DNA from: Comamonas avium
Lineage (GTDB): Bacteria; Pseudomonadota; Gammaproteobacteria; Burkholderiales; Burkholderiaceae_C
Assembly: GCF_014836675.1 (NCBI RefSeq)
Contig: NZ_JACSQK010000010.1
Coordinates: forward strand, 1-64,000
Reading direction: 5' to 3'
Length of the DNA: 64,000 nt
The translations under genes were made by a program, and so were the position numbers. Below the pieces are notes generated by a model. That model worked only from the letters and a program-made list of their open reading frames with translations, did no database searches and had not been told where the DNA came from. Of the stretch, positions 59,288 through 64,000 are shown piece after piece. Position 1 is the stretch's first letter; each line of letters opens with the position of its first letter.

Positions 59288-59665
59288 AATTAGATCTGAT
59301 ATTGGTCAAGTTTGAAAGTCGTGGCATTCCTGCCACAAGCACCTGGGTGAAGGTAGTGGCTGTGCAGCACCGGCCATTGCTGCATCGCCATCCCAGGACC
59401 TAAAAAATGTCTGCAAAGCGCTCAGGTGGCTGCGGCCGCCACAGCCGCCTTGAGCAAGGCGCGTCGCTTGAAATAGCGCTTGCATCCTTAAACTGTTCAT
59501 GGCGAACCCAAACAGGCCTGCAGTTGTCTGGATGGGCTGTGCACCGCGCAAAACCACATTCCGATGCTTTCTTCCTACAACTGAAGCCCCTGTTTACCTG
59601 TGCCGCTGCCAGCCACTGTTGCTATGGTTCTTTCAACCTTTTTTGACGCTCATCGCTGATCCCTC
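59288..59665. other. Intergenic region between divergent genes
   Basis: Holds the 5' region of the receptor gene and of the phospholipase D gene. No convincing coding frame, RNA gene or repeat is visible, and no strong ribosome site marks the downstream gene beyond TGATCCCTC just before its ATG. Confidence 0.5.
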
Positions 59666-61246
59666 ATGGCTTTACGTCTGCGCTTCACTCTCTGCGTTAC
59701 TGCGGCATCCATGCTGCTGCTCAGTGCCTGCGGTTTACCACCAGCCTCGCACCCTGCGCCCGACAGCCAGGCCATTGCGCCAGATATCTCCGCCAGCACC
59801 CATCTGGGGCAAGCACACGCGGCCTTGCGTGCCAAGGCACGAGCTGGCGCCACGCAGTCCGGCATCTATGCCCTGTACGACCCGCAAGAAGCGTTTGCTG
59901 CGCGCAGCTTGCTGGCGCGTGCGGCCCAGCAAACGCTGGATGTGCAGTACTACATCTGGCGCAATGACAAAACGGGCTTGCTGCTGCTGCACGAACTTTT
60001 GAGGGCTGCGGACCGGGGTGTGCGCGTGCGGCTGTTGATCGATGACGGCGGCACCTCCGGGCTGGACGACGAACTGCAGGCGTTGAGCCGCCACCCGAAT
60101 GTGCAAGTGCGTCTGTTCAACCCCTTTGCGCTGCGTGGCTGGCTCAAGCCCGTGGGCTACGTCACAGAATTCAAGCGCGCGAACCGGCGCATGCACAACA
60201 AATCTTTGTCAGCCGATGGACAGGCCAGCATTGTGGGTGGCCGCAATGTCGGCAATGAATATTTTGGCGCGACCGATGGCGTGTTGTTTGCCGACTTGGA
60301 CGTGCTCACCATTGGCCCCGTGGTGCAAGCCATTGAGCAAGACTTTGATCGTTACTGGAACAATGTCGCAGCCTACCCAGTTGACCAAGTTGTACGCCAA
60401 GCACCACGACTGACCCTGGATGCACTGCGCAGCAACGGCGCAGCGCTAGAGCAATCGCCGCAGGCACAAAGCTACCGCCACGCCCTGGAAAACACACCGC
60501 TGGTGCAGCACCTGTTGCAAGCACAGCTTCCCATGGAGTGGGCGGCGGCGCACCTGGTCAGTGATCCCCCAGAAAAAATTCAAGCCCAGGCCGAGCACAA
60601 AACCTTGATTGGCGAGCAAATGCGCAGGGCCATTGGGATACCCAAGCAGTCGCTCGATCTGGTCTCGCCCTACTTTGTGCCGACACAGGCCGGGGTAGAG
60701 GCCTTTGCACAACTGCGCTCACAGGGCCTGCGCATACGCATCTTGACCAATGCGCTGGAGGCCACAGACGTCGCCATCGTTCACGCCGGTTATGCCAAGT
60801 ACCGCAAGCAGCTGCTGCAAGCGGGCATTGAGCTGTACGAAATGCGCGGGCAGGCACCGGAGTACGCCGGTGAAGATGAAAAACTCAAGCTCAATTTCAC
60901 TCAGTTCGGCAGCTCAGGCACCAGCCTGCATGCAAAAACCTTTGCAGTCGATGGTCAGCGTGCCTTTGTCGGCTCATTCAATTTCGACCCGCGCTCCATG
61001 CTGCTCAACACCGAGATGGGCCTGCTGATTGAAAGCCCCACCCTTGCCAAGCAAATCAGCGAAAGCTTTGACTCGCAAATCCCCTCGCGGGCCTTTAGGG
61101 TGAGCCTGGACGACGAAGGCCATTTGCGCTGGATCAGTGGCGTGGGTCAGCCACCGCCGCAATACACCACTGAGCCACAGACACGGTGGTATCAGCGCTG
61201 GACGATATGGTTTTTAGGTCTGCTGCCTATTGAATGGTTGCTCTAA
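59666..61246 (+). CDS. Phospholipase D family lipoprotein, cardiolipin synthase-like
   Basis: A 526-residue protein with a lipobox LLLSACG near residue 22. Two HKD motifs are intact: HNKSLSADG (H177) and HAKTFAVDG (H422), each followed by the GGRN or GSFN block. The overall pattern (LDVQYYIWRND, SPYFVPTQAG, and a C-terminal W/L-rich end FLGLLPIEWLL) resembles E. coli ClsC. It probably makes cardiolipin or acts as a phospholipase D; substrate and membrane placement are unproven. Confidence 0.85.
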   Translation: MALRLRFTLCVTAASMLLLSACGLPPASHPAPDSQAIAPDISASTHLGQAHAALRAKARAGATQSGIYALYDPQEAFAARSLLARAAQQTLDVQYYIWRNDKTGLLLLHELLRAADRGVRVRLLIDDGGTSGLDDELQALSRHPNVQVRLFNPFALRGWLKPVGYVTEFKRANRRMHNKSLSADGQASIVGGRNVGNEYFGATDGVLFADLDVLTIGPVVQAIEQDFDRYWNNVAAYPVDQVVRQAPRLTLDALRSNGAALEQSPQAQSYRHALENTPLVQHLLQAQLPMEWAAAHLVSDPPEKIQAQAEHKTLIGEQMRRAIGIPKQSLDLVSPYFVPTQAGVEAFAQLRSQGLRIRILTNALEATDVAIVHAGYAKYRKQLLQAGIELYEMRGQAPEYAGEDEKLKLNFTQFGSSGTSLHAKTFAVDGQRAFVGSFNFDPRSMLLNTEMGLLIESPTLAKQISESFDSQIPSRAFRVSLDDEGHLRWISGVGQPPPQYTTEPQTRWYQRWTIWFLGLLPIEWLL

Positions 61247-61300
61247 AAAATATTCATAGATTTCCTCTGCGTACCGACGAAGGGCACTACCATTTCAGGC

Positions 61301-61675
61301 ATGCCCCGCCAGAACACCTGCCCTGCAGACTTTCCGTCATTCATCTTGCGCCAGATTGAAGAAGTTGCCCAACGCATCGTCACTGCACGCAAAGCCCGGG
61401 GAGAAACGCAGGCGCAGTGGGCCGAAAAACTGGGCATCTCGCAGCCCACCATGGCACGCATAGAGCGCGGCGACCCAGCTATTGCCACCGCGACATATGT
61501 CATGTGTCTGTGGCTGGTCAACCCACAGCTGAACCTGCTTGGGTTACTGGGCAGTTGCGCCCCTGCACAGCCTGATTTCCTGGTTCCGGTGACTCAAGCC
61601 CAAACCCTGAATACCGCTTCTGTGGCCGATGAGTTTGCCGAGCTGCTGGCCCAGTGGCCCATGTGCAGTCAGTAA
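61301..61675 (+). CDS. Lone XRE-family regulator
   Basis: 124 residues. A helix-turn-helix covers residues 25-60 (RIVTARKARGETQAQWAEKLGISQPTMARIERGDPAIA), in the HipB-like pattern. The C-terminal 50 residues are hydrophobic (LWLVNPQLNLLGLLGSCAPAQPDFLVP). No HipA kinase or other toxin is adjacent, so it is an orphan and its target is unknown. It lies 54 bases after the phospholipase D gene and could share its transcript. Confidence 0.75.
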   Translation: MPRQNTCPADFPSFILRQIEEVAQRIVTARKARGETQAQWAEKLGISQPTMARIERGDPAIATATYVMCLWLVNPQLNLLGLLGSCAPAQPDFLVPVTQAQTLNTASVADEFAELLAQWPMCSQ

Positions 61676-61742
61676 GTGCAGTGAGGTGGGAGCAATGGGC
61701 GGGTGCTGCAGGCGCGGCAAAAGCGGCCAGATACTTCTGCGC

Positions 61743-62765
61743 CTAATCCCCAAAGCGCTCGCGGTAAGCCACAGGGGTGATGCCCAGCCGTTTTTGAAAC
61801 AGATGACGCAGCGCTTGCTCAGAGCCCAGACCGACCTTGGCGGCAACCGTTTTCAATGGCAAATCGCCGCGTGTTTCCAGCAATTGCTTGGCCCCCTCAA
61901 GGCGTGCGTTCTCCACAAAAACACTGGGGGGACAGCCTGCTTCCTGCTGAAAAATGCGACGAAAGTTGCGCTCGCTCATCGCCGCCTTGCCCGCCAGCAG
62001 GGCCAGCGGCATGGGCTGATCCAGATGCTCCAGCACCCACTGCTGCACCATGCCAATACCGCTGTGCTGCGTAGCCTGCGCGGCCAGAGATACGCTGAAC
62101 TGCGACTGACCGCCCGGGCGTTTGAGATACATGACCAGGTCGCGCGCCACCTGCAGTGCCAGCGCATGGCCAAAGTCATGCTCCACCACCGCCAGCGCCA
62201 GATCAATGCCGGCAGTGACGCCGGCTGAAGTCCAGAGCTGACGCTTACCGTCGCTGTCCTTGATTTCGTCGCACACATAGATTGCATCGGCATCCACCTG
62301 CACCCGCGGATAACGCTGGGCAAGCGCTGCGGCCACACTCCAGTGCGTCGCCGCACGGCGATCATCGAGCAGACCGGCTGCCGCCAGAAAGAAGCTGCCG
62401 CTGCACAGCGCGATCATGCGACCGACCCCGGGAGCCACTCGCGCCACCCAGTCCACCAGCTCGGGCGAAGCCGCCAGCACCTGCTCGATATGGCGCGCAC
62501 CCACCAGCAGCACCGTGCAGCCCGTGCCCTCGGCTTCAACCTGCGCCAGGGTATGGCTGGCCTGCAAGCCCATCAAGGTATCCGAAGGCACCTGACCGGC
62601 CTGTGAAGCCACCACCCGCACCATATATCCGTCAGGCAGGCCTTTGTGCCTCAAATGCACATTGGCATAGTCAAACACGGACATGGGACCTATGGCCTCC
62701 AGCGCCTTGAAGCCGGGGTAGACAACCAGATCGACGCGGTGGGCGCCAGCGTGATGGTGTTCCAT
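61743..62765 (-). CDS. GlxA-family transcriptional regulator
   Basis: 340 residues: a DJ-1/PfpI-like N-terminal domain (residues 10-170; VDLVVYPGFKALEAIGPMSVF, and a nucleophile-elbow-like IALCSGSFFLAAAG) fused to an AraC-type DNA-binding domain (residues 225-335; MSERNFRRIFQQEAGCPP, LGSEQALRHLFQKRLGITP). The family regulates varied catabolic or stress genes; the effector here is unknown. The ATG at 62765 matches family length. A cysteine-rich open stretch upstream is probably untranslated. Confidence 0.87.
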   Translation of the reverse strand: MEHHHAGAHRVDLVVYPGFKALEAIGPMSVFDYANVHLRHKGLPDGYMVRVVASQAGQVPSDTLMGLQASHTLAQVEAEGTGCTVLLVGARHIEQVLAASPELVDWVARVAPGVGRMIALCSGSFFLAAAGLLDDRRAATHWSVAAALAQRYPRVQVDADAIYVCDEIKDSDGKRQLWTSAGVTAGIDLALAVVEHDFGHALALQVARDLVMYLKRPGGQSQFSVSLAAQATQHSGIGMVQQWVLEHLDQPMPLALLAGKAAMSERNFRRIFQQEAGCPPSVFVENARLEGAKQLLETRGDLPLKTVAAKVGLGSEQALRHLFQKRLGITPVAYRERFGD

Positions 62766-62914
62766 ACAAAAATCAGAGCAGTTCGAGCATTTACAACCAG
62801 CGCTGCAGGCACTTGCAGCGCACAGACCCAGACTATACGCAAGCCCTCTGGGCACCTGGTTGTGGCAGGTGCATCCACTGCTAAAGTCCAGGGCTTCTGC
62901 CCCTTTTCCTGCCC

Positions 62915-63733
62915 ATGATTCCCGGACCGCTTTTCACGCTGCCCATGTTGCTGCTGCTGCTCGCCCCCTGGGTGGCAGCCGGCCTGAGCCTGTGGCTGCT
63001 GCTGCGCGGGCTGTTCTGGTGGCTGCGCCATAGGCACACACCCGCCTCTGAACGCCCGCCGTTCTGGCACTGGCTCGTCGTGGTGGTGGCGATACTGGCC
63101 CTGGCCGGCGATCTATGGGGCCTGGTGCTGGCGCGCAAGCTGGTGCAGATTGAAGAGGCCGTGACGCTGCGGGCACACTATCGCGAGAGCCGACAGCGCT
63201 TTGTGCTGCCCGAGGACTTCCGCTATGGCGAGCTGCTATTTCCCAAAGGCACTCTGATCAATCGCTACGACGCCTTTGACAACGGCGAGCGCCAGCGACC
63301 GCTTGGTCTGCGAGGACTGAGTGCGGCGCGCTTCACGCAGCCAGTCCAGATCGCGGGCGCCTGGGTCAGCGCCATCGGCAACGGCGGGTTGGAGCTGGCC
63401 CGCGACCAGCGCCTCGGCCCGGTATTCCATTTCGACCCCGACGCTAAGCCAGGTTATGGCGCCTGGGTGGTCGACCCGAAGCGCCCCAATCTGCAATGCC
63501 GCAAGGGCGATACCGCCAGCCTGCATGTGCCCTTGATCGACCATGACATCCAGGCCGAGTTTCTGGTCGGAGCGCCTGACGGCCCCAAGGCGCGCTACCG
63601 TCCCAGTCAATGGGGGTTCATCGATTGCCAGGAGGGCAAGCCCGCAATTGAAGTGCAACCCGCCTATGAAGGCCCTGCACCGCCAGGCGCACAGCTGCCG
63701 GTATGGGGAACGCTGATACCGAATGAGGATTGA
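62915..63733 (+). CDS. Unknown membrane protein, GC-rich
   Basis: 272 residues. Two membrane helices at the N-terminus (LLLLLAPWVAAGLSLWLLL at about 12-30 and WLVVVVAILALAGDLWGLVLA at about 53-73) are followed by a soluble domain of about 190 residues with KGTLINRYDAFDNGE, AGAWVSAIGNGGLELARDQ and the C-rich-free tail ending PVWGTLIPNED. I do not recognise the family. Base composition is visibly GC-richer than in the neighbouring genes, which may mean recent gain. It is transcribed away from the GlxA-family gene. Confidence 0.6.
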   Translation: MIPGPLFTLPMLLLLLAPWVAAGLSLWLLLRGLFWWLRHRHTPASERPPFWHWLVVVVAILALAGDLWGLVLARKLVQIEEAVTLRAHYRESRQRFVLPEDFRYGELLFPKGTLINRYDAFDNGERQRPLGLRGLSAARFTQPVQIAGAWVSAIGNGGLELARDQRLGPVFHFDPDAKPGYGAWVVDPKRPNLQCRKGDTASLHVPLIDHDIQAEFLVGAPDGPKARYRPSQWGFIDCQEGKPAIEVQPAYEGPAPPGAQLPVWGTLIPNED

Positions 63734-64000
63734 GCTGGAGACGCCGGGCGCACCAATGCTCTCTGTGCTGCCCGGGATGATCCGGCTCGGGTGTGGCGAG
63801 CAGATCTCCCTCGATCATTGGCGCGCCTTGCAGCGCCGGCCTCGCCTTTGTCTGGAACGAGGCCAGCCAGCACCATGACCCCATTTGCTGGTGCGGTCAG
63901 CACACCCAAGCTGGCTTCGGCTTGATGACAGACCTGACGAGCTGCCCTTCCTGCAAAGGAGCTTTCCAATCAACCTCGCGGGATCAGTCGCCTCATAGGC
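63734..64000. other. End of window without a supported gene
   Basis: A GC-rich stretch. Open frames on both strands are short or lack coding-like composition, and no terminator, RNA gene or repeat was recognised. It may hold the 3' end or remains of a gene that continues outside the window. Confidence 0.35.

Noticed and set aside
62766-62855. Cysteine-rich N-terminal extension of the GlxA-family regulator (five cysteines in 20 codons)
   Set aside because: The start would be a GTG without a good ribosome site, and the family begins near the ATG at 62765; the stretch is probably leader DNA.

Overview
The window looks like chromosomal DNA of a betaproteobacterium of the Comamonadaceae, most like Comamonas, Delftia or Acidovorax. 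This rests on gene order (lysC-tilS-accA; ndk-rlmN-pilW-rodZ-ispG-hisS-yfgM-bamB-der-hfq-hflX-hflK-hflC-hisZ-purA), on protein character, and on short dispersed palindromic elements carrying AGCTA and GCGCTT blocks. No phage, insertion sequence, CRISPR array or plasmid gene was recognised. Most of the window is conserved housekeeping DNA. The less ordinary parts are 13.6-22.5 kb, the glnA control region, and 51.5-64 kb.

Layout. 0-6 kb: tRNA-Ser(GCU), lysC, tilS, accA, a 3-methyladenine glycosylase and cysS, all on the minus strand. 6-9.6 kb: a plus-strand run of a TPR protein, two cyclophilins (one exported, one cytoplasmic), lpxH and mtfA. 9.6-14 kb: minus-strand accessory enzymes (YdcH-like protein, esterase, LigB-type dioxygenase, arfB, alpha/beta hydrolase, aroQ) and a secreted Pro/Tyr/His-rich protein. 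14-22.5 kb: glnS, then envelope proteins and poorly characterised genes (DUF945, a small Rossmann protein, an M23 peptidase, two lipoproteins, a MoaF-like protein, an unknown). 22.7-27.8 kb: the nitrogen module ntrC, ntrB, a small exported protein and glnA. A canonical -24/-12 sigma54 promoter and several NtrC-like sites lie upstream of glnA, so the circuit can be read from the DNA.

28.8-45.6 kb is a long co-directional minus-strand array joining nucleotide synthesis (ndk, purA, hpt-like), translation (hisS, rlmN), isoprenoid synthesis (ispG), cell shape and pili (rodZ-like, pilW), outer-membrane assembly (yfgM, bamB), ribosome GTPases (der, hflX), the RNA chaperone hfq, membrane proteolysis control (hflK, hflC) and histidine synthesis (hisZ). 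45.7-51.5 kb: rluB, scpB, rluD, nlpD, pcm and surE, again minus strand, with surE-pcm-nlpD tightly packed.

51.7-64 kb is more accessory: a protein whose GGDEF domain has lost its signature, a glutamate transporter (gltS) next to a lipoprotein gamma-glutamyltransferase (ggt), a TonB-dependent siderophore receptor with a Fur-box-like site, a lipoprotein phospholipase D/cardiolipin synthase, a lone XRE regulator, a GlxA-family regulator and a GC-rich orphan membrane protein.

The best candidates for something little described are the family of about 77-bp inverted-repeat elements (four or five clear copies and one decayed), one of them inside the ispG-hisS gap of the long array; the signature-less GGDEF protein; the inverted repeat across the gltS start codon; and the orphan proteins. 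I did not find a convincing undescribed defence or mobile system.
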